NCBI GenBank assembly: GCA_910585405.1
Contig: CAJUDO010000006.1
Coordinates: 1-64,000, forward strand
Direction of reading: 5' to 3'
From: an uncultured Peptococcaceae bacterium
GTDB lineage: Bacteria; Bacillota; Peptococcia; Peptococcales; Peptococcaceae
DNA: 64,000 nucleotides
Shown here: piece by piece, positions 36,759-44,780 of the stretch
Layout of the letters: each line of letters opens with the position of its first letter
Position numbering within the stretch: position 1 is the first letter of the stretch
Made by a program: the position numbers and the translations under genes
Notes under the pieces: generated by a model
What the model was told of the DNA's origin: nothing
What the model saw: only the letters and a program-made list of their open reading frames with translations
Databases searched by the model: none

Positions 36759-37799
36759 TCAGGCTTTCTTCAAATACTTCTTGTCAACTGCCCCTGTAAC
36801 TGCCCCGGTTTTCTGCGTGGAAATAACTGCCCTGTTGCCTTTCAGTTCCCGCAAATAAAGGGTGGAAGAATAAACCCACGAAGCGAATTTTGAAGTTCCA
36901 CCATACACCGGGGCATTTGCATCCAGCTTCACCTTATCACCAACCGCAAGGGAAGCCGCTGCTGCTCCGCTGGAAGAAACAGCTTCACCCTTTTCAGTAG
37001 TGATATAGGTATCAAATCCGGCTGCTTTCAGCTTTGCCGCCATATTGTCAGCGTTTTCCTTCTTACTGTATGCCCCGACCTGAATTTTATACAAGCCGCC
37101 AGCCTTCACCATATAAGTATCAAAGCCCGCTGCCTTTACTTTTGCAAGCTGTGAATCGGCGTTTGCTTTGTTCTTATATGCCCCGGTCTGTACCCGGTAA
37201 AGAGTACCGGAAGGGGAAGGCTGCGGGGTTTCGCCGCCCAAACGGGAAGTGACCTTTGCCGCAATATCGCCCAAACGGTTATAAAGCCAATCGCCGGGGC
37301 AACTCTTATTTGCAAACCAGCGGTGAACGGTGATAATCATTTCATCCGCTTTCGGCTCATAGGCAAGGGTTTTGTTCTTATCCCCGAACCAAAGCAATTT
37401 TTTCTTCCCGTTACGCTTGCAAATATCGGTGCAAAGGTCAATCAGGGCGGCATATACTGCATCCGTCATTGCATAAGGGGCGGTTGTATCAGAAGCACAT
37501 TCGATTGTAACCGCCCGCTGATCGTTGGTTTCGCTGGAAGTACACCAAGAACGGTATTTTTCTTCTACACAAAGGGATTTCCGACCATCAAATCCAATGC
37601 CATAATTGCAGCTCGCTTCTCTACCGGAAATCAAGTTTCCCTCGCTGTCATAAACTGCATTAGGGAAACAATCACAAATTCTTTCACAAGAAAGCTGCCC
37701 TACTACACAATGAGGGGTGATTGTGTCAATGCTGTGTGTTCGTTTTCCACTGTGGTTCTTTGAAAGTTTTACATAATCTACCAAAGGGGAATTACTCAT
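36759..37799 (-). CDS. endolysin: N-acetylmuramoyl-L-alanine amidase with two SPOR-like repeats
   Basis: The start at ATG 37799 (GAGGA upstream) gives 346 residues. The N-terminal amidase domain (about 1-180) has TPHCVVGQ and TVHRWFANKSCPGDWL, giving the zinc His, His and Cys-region ligands of amidase-2/PGRP enzymes. Residues about 200-275 are two near-identical 36-residue repeats (YRVQTGAYKNKANADSQLAK and YKIQVGAYSKKENADNMAAK), SPOR-like and probably glycan-binding. The C-terminal 60 residues resemble an SH3b wall-binding domain. It overlaps the holin stop by eight bases. Confidence 0.92.
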   Translation of the reverse strand: MSNSPLVDYVKLSKNHSGKRTHSIDTITPHCVVGQLSCERICDCFPNAVYDSEGNLISGREASCNYGIGFDGRKSLCVEEKYRSWCTSSETNDQRAVTIECASDTTAPYAMTDAVYAALIDLCTDICKRNGKKKLLWFGDKNKTLAYEPKADEMIITVHRWFANKSCPGDWLYNRLGDIAAKVTSRLGGETPQPSPSGTLYRVQTGAYKNKANADSQLAKVKAAGFDTYMVKAGGLYKIQVGAYSKKENADNMAAKLKAAGFDTYITTEKGEAVSSSGAAAASLAVGDKVKLDANAPVYGGTSKFASWVYSSTLYLRELKGNRAVISTQKTGAVTGAVDKKYLKKA

Positions 37800-38223
37800 T
37801 TTCTTTATCCTCACTTTCTGCCTTTTTCTTCAAAACCTCAATCGCCTTGACGATAACCGAAGGGATAGGCACACCCATCAGCCCCGCATTTTCGATAATG
37901 GAAATTGTTTCATTCGCAATGAAGGCGATCACAACCGCATCACGGATAAAATTAGAACCCATCACCAAATCAAGGCGGCAAGCTACCAGCACCACAAGAA
38001 GGGTTACACCTTTACGGCAAAGCCCCTTCCACCCGGCACGGCTTTCAAGTGTTCCATCCGCTGTTTTCTCGCTTGCGTGGAACACCCCGGCAACAATAAG
38101 CCCGGTCAGGTAGTCAATACCCATGAAAATCATCAGTGTAATCAAAGCTGCATCCCACCCCCCAAACAGGGAAGCAATAACGCCGCCTACAACGCCGATT
38201 CCCGTACAAATTCCTTCTTTCAT
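37792..38223 (-). CDS. phage holin (family 4 / toxin-secretion type)
   Basis: A 143-residue protein with three to four hydrophobic helices. DAALITLMIFMGIDYLTGLIVAG and SRAGWKGLCRKGVTLLVVLVA are hallmark segments of the holin_4_1 family, and the C-terminus is charged. It makes the membrane hole that lets the endolysin reach the wall and is coupled to that gene. Confidence 0.92.
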   Translation of the reverse strand: MKEGICTGIGVVGGVIASLFGGWDAALITLMIFMGIDYLTGLIVAGVFHASEKTADGTLESRAGWKGLCRKGVTLLVVLVACRLDLVMGSNFIRDAVVIAFIANETISIIENAGLMGVPIPSVIVKAIEVLKKKAESEDKENE

Positions 38224-38259
38224 AACCTTATCTTCCTTTCTGTTTTTAGATTTATAAGC

Positions 38260-38306
38260 AAAAACCCCTATACAAGGCTTTATATAAGCCTCATATAAGG
38301 GTTTTT
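38260..38306 (-). terminator. nested hairpin terminator, copy 1
   Basis: Outer AAAACCCCTATA/TATAAGGGTTTT and inner GGCTTTATATAAGCC pairing, with T5 on the minus strand. It lies between the carbohydrate-binding tail protein and the holin. A closely similar element lies at 50265-50308. Confidence 0.65.
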
Positions 38307-38327
38307 AACCTATCTTTGATAGTTTGG

Positions 38328-38750
38328 TTAGGCTTTTACTTCCCAACCGTACACGCCCGGTTGCCACACATTATTATCAACGGTGGATTCCCAAAGCTGA
38401 TTTTCAAAGGAAACAACATCACCCTTCATGTAGGCATCTGTTGCACCAAGCGGCTGTGTCCAAATGGAAACGCCATCATCAGTAAAGCCGATTTTCTTAT
38501 AGAGAGAAGCGGCTGTGTCCGGTGTCCAGTCTGCTTGTGAAGTGTGTGCCTGAATAACCTTGTAAAGCTGCGTTTCCCCGTCAGCGTTCACGCCAAACTT
38601 CACAATTTCATCTGCTGCATAGGCTTTCATTGCCGCCCAATCAGGGTAAAGATCGGCAATCTGCATTGCCTGTTCATCCGTCAGGTTTGCAGATTGAACA
38701 GACATTTGAACAAAGCGGTTCATCTGTTGTGCAAGAAAAATTTTGTTCAT
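38328..38750 (-). CDS. small tail-associated protein with carbohydrate-binding-like C-terminus
   Basis: A 140-residue protein. The first 60 residues are helical (NKIFLAQQMNRFVQMSVQSANLTDEQAMQIADLYPDW). The rest carries aromatic motifs ADWTPDTAASLYKKIG and AYMKGDVVSFENQLWESTVDNNVWQPGVYGWE, like chitin-binding type 5/12 modules. It may bind wall sugars from the virion. It overlaps the previous gene by a base. Confidence 0.7.
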   Translation of the reverse strand: MNKIFLAQQMNRFVQMSVQSANLTDEQAMQIADLYPDWAAMKAYAADEIVKFGVNADGETQLYKVIQAHTSQADWTPDTAASLYKKIGFTDDGVSIWTQPLGATDAYMKGDVVSFENQLWESTVDNNVWQPGVYGWEVKA

Positions 38751-38992
38751 TACTCATTCACCCCCAAAATTGTATTTACAAGTTCGCCCAACTCTGCATT
38801 GTGGGCTGCTTGCTGCAAAATGAATTCATCTTTGGTGAATTGAATCATGTTATATTCAAAGCCCACGAATTCATTTTCTTCACCGACATTTTCAGAAGCA
38901 TCCTGAATGTTGGTGTGCTGCCAAACGCTGAATTCATCAATCACGATTGGTTCAGGTTTGACAGTGCTTCTTACTTTGCCATAGTCAACCAT
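38750..38992 (-). CDS. small phage tail-module protein
   Basis: An 80-residue acidic protein (VDYGKVRSTVKPEPIVIDEFSVW...). Proteins like this commonly sit between tail fibre and lysis genes in prophages of Clostridia, with no known function. It is too short and acidic to be an Avd protein. Confidence 0.6.
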   Translation of the reverse strand: MVDYGKVRSTVKPEPIVIDEFSVWQHTNIQDASENVGEENEFVGFEYNMIQFTKDEFILQQAAHNAELGELVNTILGVNE

Positions 38993-38995
38993 GTT

Positions 38996-40120
38996 TTACG
39001 CCGCCTTTCTAAATTTTTTCTTTTTAACAACTTCCCGATAATATCGGTCTGTGTCCTCTTGAATTGGTGCAATATACTTCTTTTGCAAGCGGTAACTGTC
39101 ACAATGGTTCAGCCATCCTTTATAGGAATTTACTGAACACCATTCCGAATAGTTCATCAACTGCCCGCTTGCGGTTTTCTTCCTGATATGCACCATTTTC
39201 TTCTTGAAATTGGTGCAAGTGCTTTTGCGAAGCAATGTATAATTCAGGAAGGTTCGATAACCGACAAAATCAACACCCCGCACATAGGAAGGAAACACTT
39301 GCCAATTCCCTTTGATAGTCAACCGCAATTCCCGCATGAAATACACATCCATTTCCCTTTTCAGGGCGTGAAGTTCTTCCTTGCTGCTGCCGAAAATCAC
39401 AATATCATCCATGTAACGGAAGTAATGCTTTACCCGCTTTTCTTCCTTAATCCAATGATCGAACCCCGAAAGATAGAAGTTTCCGCAATATTGGGAAAGG
39501 TAGTTCCCGATTGGTATTCCGGTTTCTGTGTCAATATCTTCATCCAGTAACCAAATATCACGCATATCTTCAATTTTAGCGGTGCAAATGCTATCTATGA
39601 TTTCATCCAACAACCAAAGCAATTCAGCATCTTTGAAAAGCCTTCTGAACTTTGCCTTCAAAATGCTGTGATTTATGGAAGGGTAATAATGCCTTACATC
39701 CAGCTTCAAGCAATATTGGCAATTCGGAACATCTTTCCACATTGCTTTTTGAACATCATGCAAAGCCTTGTGAATTCCTCTTTCCGGTATCGCTGAATAG
39801 GTGTTCTTTGTCATGTACCGCAATAAATACGGTTCAATCACTTGTAGAATTGCCCATTGACAAATTCGATCCGGGAAGTATGGCAATTTGAAGATTTCCC
39901 GTTCTTTTCCGCTGTCACGCTTGATAAATTTTTCATAGGGTGAAGTTTGGTAGGTGTGATTGATAAGCATTTCTTGAAGCCTTTTCAAGTAGGTTTCAAC
40001 ATCTGCATCAACTTCCCTTACTTCCTGATACCAGCCTTTTCCCTTCCTTGCGTTTTGGTGTGCTTTGCGTAGGTTATCCATAGAATAAATCTGTTCATAT
40101 AGATTCCCGTATCGCTTCAT
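38996..40120 (-). CDS. reverse transcriptase of a diversity-generating retroelement
   Basis: The start at ATG 40120 is supported by AAAGGAA upstream; a TTG at 40183 lacks a site. The product has 374 residues. Fingers and palm motifs are DVRHYYPSIN (131-140, first catalytic Asp), GIPIGNYLSQYCGNFYL (191-207) and RYMDDIVIFGS with YMDD at 226-229. The IGxxxSQ form of motif 4 (194-200) is typical of DGR enzymes and differs from the QGxxxSP form of group II introns. There is no maturase or endonuclease domain. It lies just after the template repeat and copies template RNA with errors at adenines into the tail-fibre gene. Confidence 0.93.
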   Translation of the reverse strand: MKRYGNLYEQIYSMDNLRKAHQNARKGKGWYQEVREVDADVETYLKRLQEMLINHTYQTSPYEKFIKRDSGKEREIFKLPYFPDRICQWAILQVIEPYLLRYMTKNTYSAIPERGIHKALHDVQKAMWKDVPNCQYCLKLDVRHYYPSINHSILKAKFRRLFKDAELLWLLDEIIDSICTAKIEDMRDIWLLDEDIDTETGIPIGNYLSQYCGNFYLSGFDHWIKEEKRVKHYFRYMDDIVIFGSSKEELHALKREMDVYFMRELRLTIKGNWQVFPSYVRGVDFVGYRTFLNYTLLRKSTCTNFKKKMVHIRKKTASGQLMNYSEWCSVNSYKGWLNHCDSYRLQKKYIAPIQEDTDRYYREVVKKKKFRKAA

Positions 40121-40163
40121 TGTTGAATGTTCCTTTTGTATGCACATCAGCCGAATCTTCAAC

Positions 40164-40185
40164 CTTTGAAAGTTAATTTTCAAAG
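40164..40185. repeat. palindrome upstream of the reverse transcriptase
   Basis: CTTTGAAAGTTAATTTTCAAAG, an imperfect palindrome whose core recurs at about 56160 and 63380. Confidence 0.5.
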
Positions 40186-40286
40186 TCTACCAACACGACC
40201 AAATTTTATTTTTAACTTCCCCCTTTCGGGGGCTGTCTGTTCTGCCTGTGGCACGGTCTTTCAGGAATACAGATTTTATATTGAAA

Positions 40287-40310
40287 CAGCCGGGGAAAAT
40301 TCCCCGGCTG
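40287..40310 (-). other. hairpin at the 3' side of the DGR template
   Basis: Perfect 11-bp stem CAGCCGGGGAA (40287-40297) / TTCCCCGGCTG (40300-40310), two-base loop. It begins eight bases past the template homology and is probably part of the template RNA (3' structure or terminator). Confidence 0.7.
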
Positions 40311-40317
40311 AATCGTG

Positions 40318-40438
40318 CATTTACTAACTGCCTGCTGATATTCCAATTACGATTAGAAGTAGCATTATTCAGATTCCAATAGAAAGTACCTGCATTAGAA
40401 CTGTTATTACAATAGCTGCCTAATTTAGTAACCTTTTT
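40318..40438 (-). repeat. DGR template repeat (TR)
   Basis: A non-coding 121-base copy, offset 244 bases from the VR in the fibre gene. Hand alignment gives 30 mismatches, all where the TR sense strand has A; the other 13 adenines and all 78 non-adenine bases are identical. Ten AAT/AAC codons in the TR are positioned in the fibre frame so that variation avoids stop codons. Boundaries are the last bases fitting this rule; a non-mutated initiation segment (IMH) could not be placed. Confidence 0.95.
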
Positions 40439-40538
40439 CATGGTTTCTATTTTGTTCTGCTATTCTGTCATTGGATTGTAAACAACAAAACTCCCTGAAC
40501 TACCGCATATATTCAATTTTTCAAACCTTGTTCAACGG

Positions 40539-42287
40539 TTACGCTGCCTTTTTGGAAGGTACATACACCAACCGCCCGCCGATACTCCAATAACGAGAAG
40601 AAGCAGCATGAATCAGAATCCAATAGAAAGCACCCGCACTAGAACCGTGATGACAAGAGCCGCCCAATATAGCAACCCGCCAGCCGGAATTGTTATTCCA
40701 ATGGTAATCACCAACCGGAAGGGCATCATTGCCGCTGAATTCAACACCAATGAACAGCCAATCAAATTCTTCACTGTACCCAAAAGCGGAAACATAGCCG
40801 CTGCCCTGAATCGGGTGAATACCCGTGTTCTTATAAGGGCTTGCTTTGGAATTGTCAGCAAAGCCATGATCCGCAACATGAAGTGTTCCGGCTTGCCCGC
40901 TTTCAAAGGGTTCAGGGTTTTCCTCGTTCATACCGTCAACCCAAGTCCAAATGTTTCCCCAAAAGTTTTCTTCCCCACGGTAGGAAATAAGCTGAATACC
41001 GTTTGCGTTGGTAACAGCACCGGAAGCGTTACCCAAAGAAACGGTTGCCCCGGTGTACTGAATATTCGCCGCACTTGAAGTCTGATCTGTGTTGCCCCTT
41101 CCAATGGCTTTCTGCATATTGAAGGAAGCGTATTCAATCAGCATCAAAAGCTGTGAAGCAGCTGCTGTGGCTGCATACGCCTGTTCCCAACCTTTACCCC
41201 GCTTCTGTGCAAGCAAGCGAACATTCGCCCTTGTCAAATTCTGCGTATCGCCGCCAGCGGGCTTTGTTCCGGCAATACTGGAAAGTTTATCCGCTGCGAA
41301 GTCTGCCACCTGTGCATTATCCAAAATATAGGCATTTGCGGAAGTGTCAAACAACGAACCTTCAAAGGCTGCAAGGTAAATGTAAGGGTTCACATTCCCA
41401 TTTTCCACAAAAGCCGGGTGAACCTTGAAGCCGGGTTTCAGGGTGTCCGAAACATAGTAGCGGGCTTTGCGGATTTTCATGCCCTTTACGCCTTTTTCAA
41501 GCACCATAGGAACAACCTTGTAATAAAATTTAGGTTGTTCAACCATCACCTGAACAGGCGTTCCGGCTGCGTTCTTTCCGGTTGTGGTATAGCCTGAATC
41601 GCCATAGTAGGCGGTTACTGTACCATCATCAGCAACATTGCAGCGTTTACGCCCGCCAAAGGCATTGATTGAATCAAATGCTGCCCCCGGTGTACGATTT
41701 ACCGCCCCGGAAAGGCGGGTAAATTTCTTGTTTACAAAGTCCACTTCCACGCCGAAAATATCTTCATCAGAATACCCAATGAAGGCTTCAAGGTCTGCAA
41801 TCTGTTTCTGCAAATCCTGAATATCCCCGATTGTGGCAACTGCCGCCTGATCCACTTCAAGGGAAACATTTTCAGCGTTTCCAACTGTGGTTACAAGCTG
41901 CACATACGCACCGGAAACAGTAATCCCATTATAGGCGGGCATATAGCAATTCCCGGAAGTTTCCCTTGTCACCGCATAGAGGATTTCCCCATCATCAGGA
42001 TCAACCGCATACAACCCCAACGCCTTCATGTAATACCCTACTGTCAGTTCGGTATTGGTAAAGGCGGCTTCAACCTTAATTGCAACCTCATTTGTGCGGG
42101 TTACTTTGGAAATCAGGCTTGTTTGCTTCACATCGGAAAGGGAAGTCAGCCCTTCAAGCTGTGCATCCGTGTATGCGGTACTGGAAGCTGATACTTTGGT
42201 AAACTCTATGTTACCACTTCCCGCAATCATTTTTGCAAGCAACGCTTGCCCTTTGTTGGTGATAACCAACTTTGAAAATTCTGCCAT
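40539..42287 (-). CDS. tail fibre/collar protein: DGR variable protein
   Basis: A 582-residue protein. The N-terminus (FSKLVITNKGQALLAKMIAG... to GYYMKALGLYAVDPDDGEILYA) is the tail-collar/DUF3751-type fibre domain that attaches to the baseplate, followed by a short coiled segment near 155-168. The C-terminal 200 residues form a C-type-lectin-like (formylglycine-generating-enzyme-related) fold ending GAFYWILIHAASSRYWS.. and RLVYV. Residues 536-576 are encoded by the VR. Of the 40 aligned residues 22 differ from the template, including all ten template Asn. It should be the receptor-binding tip of the tail. Confidence 0.92.
   Translation of the reverse strand: MAEFSKLVITNKGQALLAKMIAGSGNIEFTKVSASSTAYTDAQLEGLTSLSDVKQTSLISKVTRTNEVAIKVEAAFTNTELTVGYYMKALGLYAVDPDDGEILYAVTRETSGNCYMPAYNGITVSGAYVQLVTTVGNAENVSLEVDQAAVATIGDIQDLQKQIADLEAFIGYSDEDIFGVEVDFVNKKFTRLSGAVNRTPGAAFDSINAFGGRKRCNVADDGTVTAYYGDSGYTTTGKNAAGTPVQVMVEQPKFYYKVVPMVLEKGVKGMKIRKARYYVSDTLKPGFKVHPAFVENGNVNPYIYLAAFEGSLFDTSANAYILDNAQVADFAADKLSSIAGTKPAGGDTQNLTRANVRLLAQKRGKGWEQAYAATAAASQLLMLIEYASFNMQKAIGRGNTDQTSSAANIQYTGATVSLGNASGAVTNANGIQLISYRGEENFWGNIWTWVDGMNEENPEPFESGQAGTLHVADHGFADNSKASPYKNTGIHPIQGSGYVSAFGYSEEFDWLFIGVEFSGNDALPVGDYHWNNNSGWRVAILGGSCHHGSSAGAFYWILIHAASSRYWSIGGRLVYVPSKKAA
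40562..40682 (-). repeat. DGR variable repeat (VR) in fibre gene
   Basis: Encodes fibre residues 536-576, ending 20 bases before the stop codon. Conserved positions (C545, F554-Y555-W556, R565, W567, L573-V574) match the lectin core. Changed ones (H546, H547, I557, I559, H560, S564, Y566, S568, Y575) replace template Asn and would face the ligand. Confidence 0.95.
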
Positions 42288-42304
42288 AGTTATTAAATCC
42301 TTTC

Positions 42305-43183
42305 TTATTGTTTTATTTCAATGAATTCAGAAGCAATCACGCCTGAACCAACTGAATTTTCGCCGCTTATGTTGAACTGTTCATTGAAATCATTGGTTAT
42401 AATAACGGAAACGGAATTGACCGCCCCGCCGCCGTGTAACGCCGAACCATCAACAGCAACATTTTCTTTGCTGTCATTGGTGATAAGGTAATCAGCGGTG
42501 TTCACTGTACCGCCTCGGAAAGCTGCTGTTCCGCTGGAAGAAAAATGTTCCTCACTATCATTTGTGACAAGCGGAAACAAAGCCACATCCGCAACACCAC
42601 CAGCGATAAGGGAAACACCTTTGATTGTTTGAACGATCTTTTCATCATTTGTGATAAAAAAGGTTTCCACGGAACACACGCCACCACCCCAAAAGGCAAA
42701 GCCTTCTGTATAGCAAGGAATACTGTTTTCTGCTATAAATGCGATATTGCACGGAAACATTGTTTCAATCAGGCGTTCCAATTCTTCAATTTGCCCGTAT
42801 AATTCAAGGCTTACTTCAAGTTCAAGTAAATAACCGTCAATGAAGTGTTTTGTTAGTGTGAAATTGTTTTCCCCGCATATCGCAATCAGGCGTTCAATAA
42901 AAACCCGCCATGTGTACGGAATGGAAGAAAACCACCTTATTTGAACTCTTGCACGGCGGCTTTCAAGGGTATCTTCTATCGAAGGGAAAATGTGCAACAA
43001 CTTTTCAAATCGTGAAATTCCGTATTCGTCAGCCGTTTCAATGAATTCATTTTTCAAAACTCTTTCAGCGGCGTTCCATACAAGCACAAATTCAGGGTTT
43101 TCCGCTTCCAAAGTAACAGCAATTTCTTTGAACTCTGCTAAAAATGGGGGTAGGTAAGAAACAAGATCAACTTCTCTTGTCAT
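42305..43183 (-). CDS. baseplate/tail protein, YmfQ (DUF2313)-like, with ITND repeats
   Basis: A 292-residue protein. The first 165 residues (LPPFLAEFKEIAVTLEAENPEF...RRARVQIRWFSSIPYTWRVFIERL) fit the YmfQ/XkdU family, which follows baseplate J in PBSX-like tails. The C-terminal 120 residues have four to five imperfect repeats of about 29 residues (GGGVxSVxxxxITNDxxE...). These look like a beta-rich extension that could dock the fibre. The stop lies 17 bases from the fibre start. Confidence 0.8.
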   Translation of the reverse strand: MTREVDLVSYLPPFLAEFKEIAVTLEAENPEFVLVWNAAERVLKNEFIETADEYGISRFEKLLHIFPSIEDTLESRRARVQIRWFSSIPYTWRVFIERLIAICGENNFTLTKHFIDGYLLELEVSLELYGQIEELERLIETMFPCNIAFIAENSIPCYTEGFAFWGGGVCSVETFFITNDEKIVQTIKGVSLIAGGVADVALFPLVTNDSEEHFSSSGTAAFRGGTVNTADYLITNDSKENVAVDGSALHGGGAVNSVSVIITNDFNEQFNISGENSVGSGVIASEFIEIKQ

Positions 43184-44376
43184 GCACTCGCACCCCCAAA
43201 CACCGGAACTTCAAATTTCCCCAAAGTCAGGTTATCAGAAGCCCCGTTTATTTTGGTGTTTCCAATATCCACAATACCATTGACACCTAAAATGCGGGTT
43301 TCAATCTGCGAAATACGAACCACCAAATACGGGTTATCAGCCCATGTTTTACGCAATTCCAGCAAATAGCCTTGTATTGCTTCATTGATAGATGATTGCA
43401 AATTATTCCATCCGTACCCAACATCAAAGGTGATATTGGTTTTAACAGTAATGTTTACCACCTTTGCCTTTTCCACGGTCACAATATGCCCGATTGGTGC
43501 AATTCCGTAACCTTCCCCGGCGTTCTGTTCTGGATCAATGGCGGTTTGCACTGTTTGGATTAGTTCATCTGTTGGCACACCATATTCTGAATTTAGAATT
43601 GTCAACAGCACTGTTCCCCCAACGGTCAATTTCTTTGCTGCCGCCGCTGAATACACGATTTCAAGCCACGCTTTCACCGTTGGATTCAGCGTGTTAATAA
43701 TTCCGTTATACCATTCTTTCACAATCTCATTCGGGATCATGTCAGTGGGGCGAATATCACCATTCCAAGTCCTTGTTACTTTGGTACTTCCAACGCCCGG
43801 AATAGCGTTTGTTTTTTCAAGGTAATCACGAACATTGCCCCCAAAGGCTTTTTCATTGAAGCTATCAAAATAACGGGTTCGCAAATCTTCTGTTTCTTCT
43901 TCATCCTCACCGGGAATAAGAATTTCCGTAAGTTCAGCCGTTTCAAGTCCTTCAATATAATCAATGGGAATCATTGTTCCCATCTGCTGATTTCCTACAA
44001 TTCCGGGGGTTTCGCATTTTACTTTATATTCCCCATCTGCGATTTTTTCAGTTACAATGAAATTCATTGAACCTATATTGAACCGCCGCCCAGTAACATC
44101 AATATTTGTTGGGGTAAACTCACCCTTCAAAACAGCATAGGTTGCTTCATAAGGGGCAATTCCTCTTTCTTTGCAACGCCTGATAAGAAATTCCCTTGAA
44201 GCACTATCACCGTATGCTTCCGCAATCAGGGTGTTCAGTTCAACATAAAGAATTTCCAATTCAAGGGCTGTGGGGGAATGGGTATCAAAGATAACCGAAC
44301 CTTCCCGCTTGTCGAATTTGTCAGATACCCGTGAAAGCATCCGTTCAAGAATTTCATTATAGGTTACATCATACAT
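43180..44376 (-). CDS. baseplate J-like protein (XkdT type)
   Basis: A 398-residue protein. PTALELEILYVELNTLIAEAYGDSASREFLIRRCKERGI and IPGEDEEETEDLRTRYFDSFNEKAFGGNVRDYLEKTNAIPGVGSTKV are the signatures of baseplate J/XkdT wedge proteins. Adjacent genes overlap by one to four bases, as expected for a tightly packed tail operon. Confidence 0.93.
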   Translation of the reverse strand: MYDVTYNEILERMLSRVSDKFDKREGSVIFDTHSPTALELEILYVELNTLIAEAYGDSASREFLIRRCKERGIAPYEATYAVLKGEFTPTNIDVTGRRFNIGSMNFIVTEKIADGEYKVKCETPGIVGNQQMGTMIPIDYIEGLETAELTEILIPGEDEEETEDLRTRYFDSFNEKAFGGNVRDYLEKTNAIPGVGSTKVTRTWNGDIRPTDMIPNEIVKEWYNGIINTLNPTVKAWLEIVYSAAAAKKLTVGGTVLLTILNSEYGVPTDELIQTVQTAIDPEQNAGEGYGIAPIGHIVTVEKAKVVNITVKTNITFDVGYGWNNLQSSINEAIQGYLLELRKTWADNPYLVVRISQIETRILGVNGIVDIGNTKINGASDNLTLGKFEVPVFGGASA

Positions 44377-44780
44377 TAAAAGTTCACCACCTTTTCAGCA
44401 ACCACATCACCGAAAACGGTATGTGCGGTAAAAGTTACAAGGATTTCACCCTTTTTTGAAATGTTAAATTCAAAATTATCAACGCTTTTGATTCTATCAT
44501 CCCAAGTTAGGGCTTCCGTGATCCGGCGTTCAAGTTCAGGGCAAACATACGAAATAGGTTCACCGTATAAATCAAGCAATTCAATCCCATAGTTCCACGA
44601 ATACATCACATATTGGTAACGCTCTGTGTTCAGGATTTTATATATTGCCTGTTTCATTGCTTCCTGATTGTCTGTATAACCCCGTACAAGTTCGCTTGCA
44701 AGGTTCATTTTGTAGGTATGGGTTGGCTGTTCCTCAATCTCGAAATCCTGTTCAAGAAAGGCTGTGGTTGAAGGTATCAT
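44376..44780 (-). CDS. DUF2634 baseplate protein (XkdS type)
   Basis: A 134-residue protein. QAIYKILNTERYQYVMYSWNYGIELLDLYGEP is typical of DUF2634/XkdS, related to T4 gp25 wedge proteins. It lies between the DUF2577 and baseplate J genes as in PBSX-like tails. Confidence 0.88.
   Translation of the reverse strand: MIPSTTAFLEQDFEIEEQPTHTYKMNLASELVRGYTDNQEAMKQAIYKILNTERYQYVMYSWNYGIELLDLYGEPISYVCPELERRITEALTWDDRIKSVDNFEFNISKKGEILVTFTAHTVFGDVVAEKVVNF

Larger units (their letters stand above)
40121..40538 (-). other. non-coding spacer holding the DGR template
   Basis: This 418-base stretch between the fibre stop and the RT start contains the template repeat (TR), an 11-bp hairpin and a short TTGAAAGTTAATTTTCAA palindrome. 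An 84-codon open frame across the TR has no ribosome site and is not taken as a gene. Confidence 0.75.

Noticed and set aside
38996..40120. Reverse transcriptase as a group II intron or retron enzyme
   Set aside because: Motif 4 is IGxxxSQ, there is no maturase or endonuclease domain, no intron RNA ends and no msr/msd-like structure; the adenine-biased TR/VR pair decides for a DGR.
40187..40441. 84-codon open frame over the DGR template
   Set aside because: No ribosome site; its sequence is explained by the template being kept in the fibre reading frame.
40318..40682. TR/VR as an ordinary gene-end duplication
   Set aside because: Neutral divergence would spread over all bases; here 78 non-adenine positions are unchanged while 30 of 43 adenines differ.
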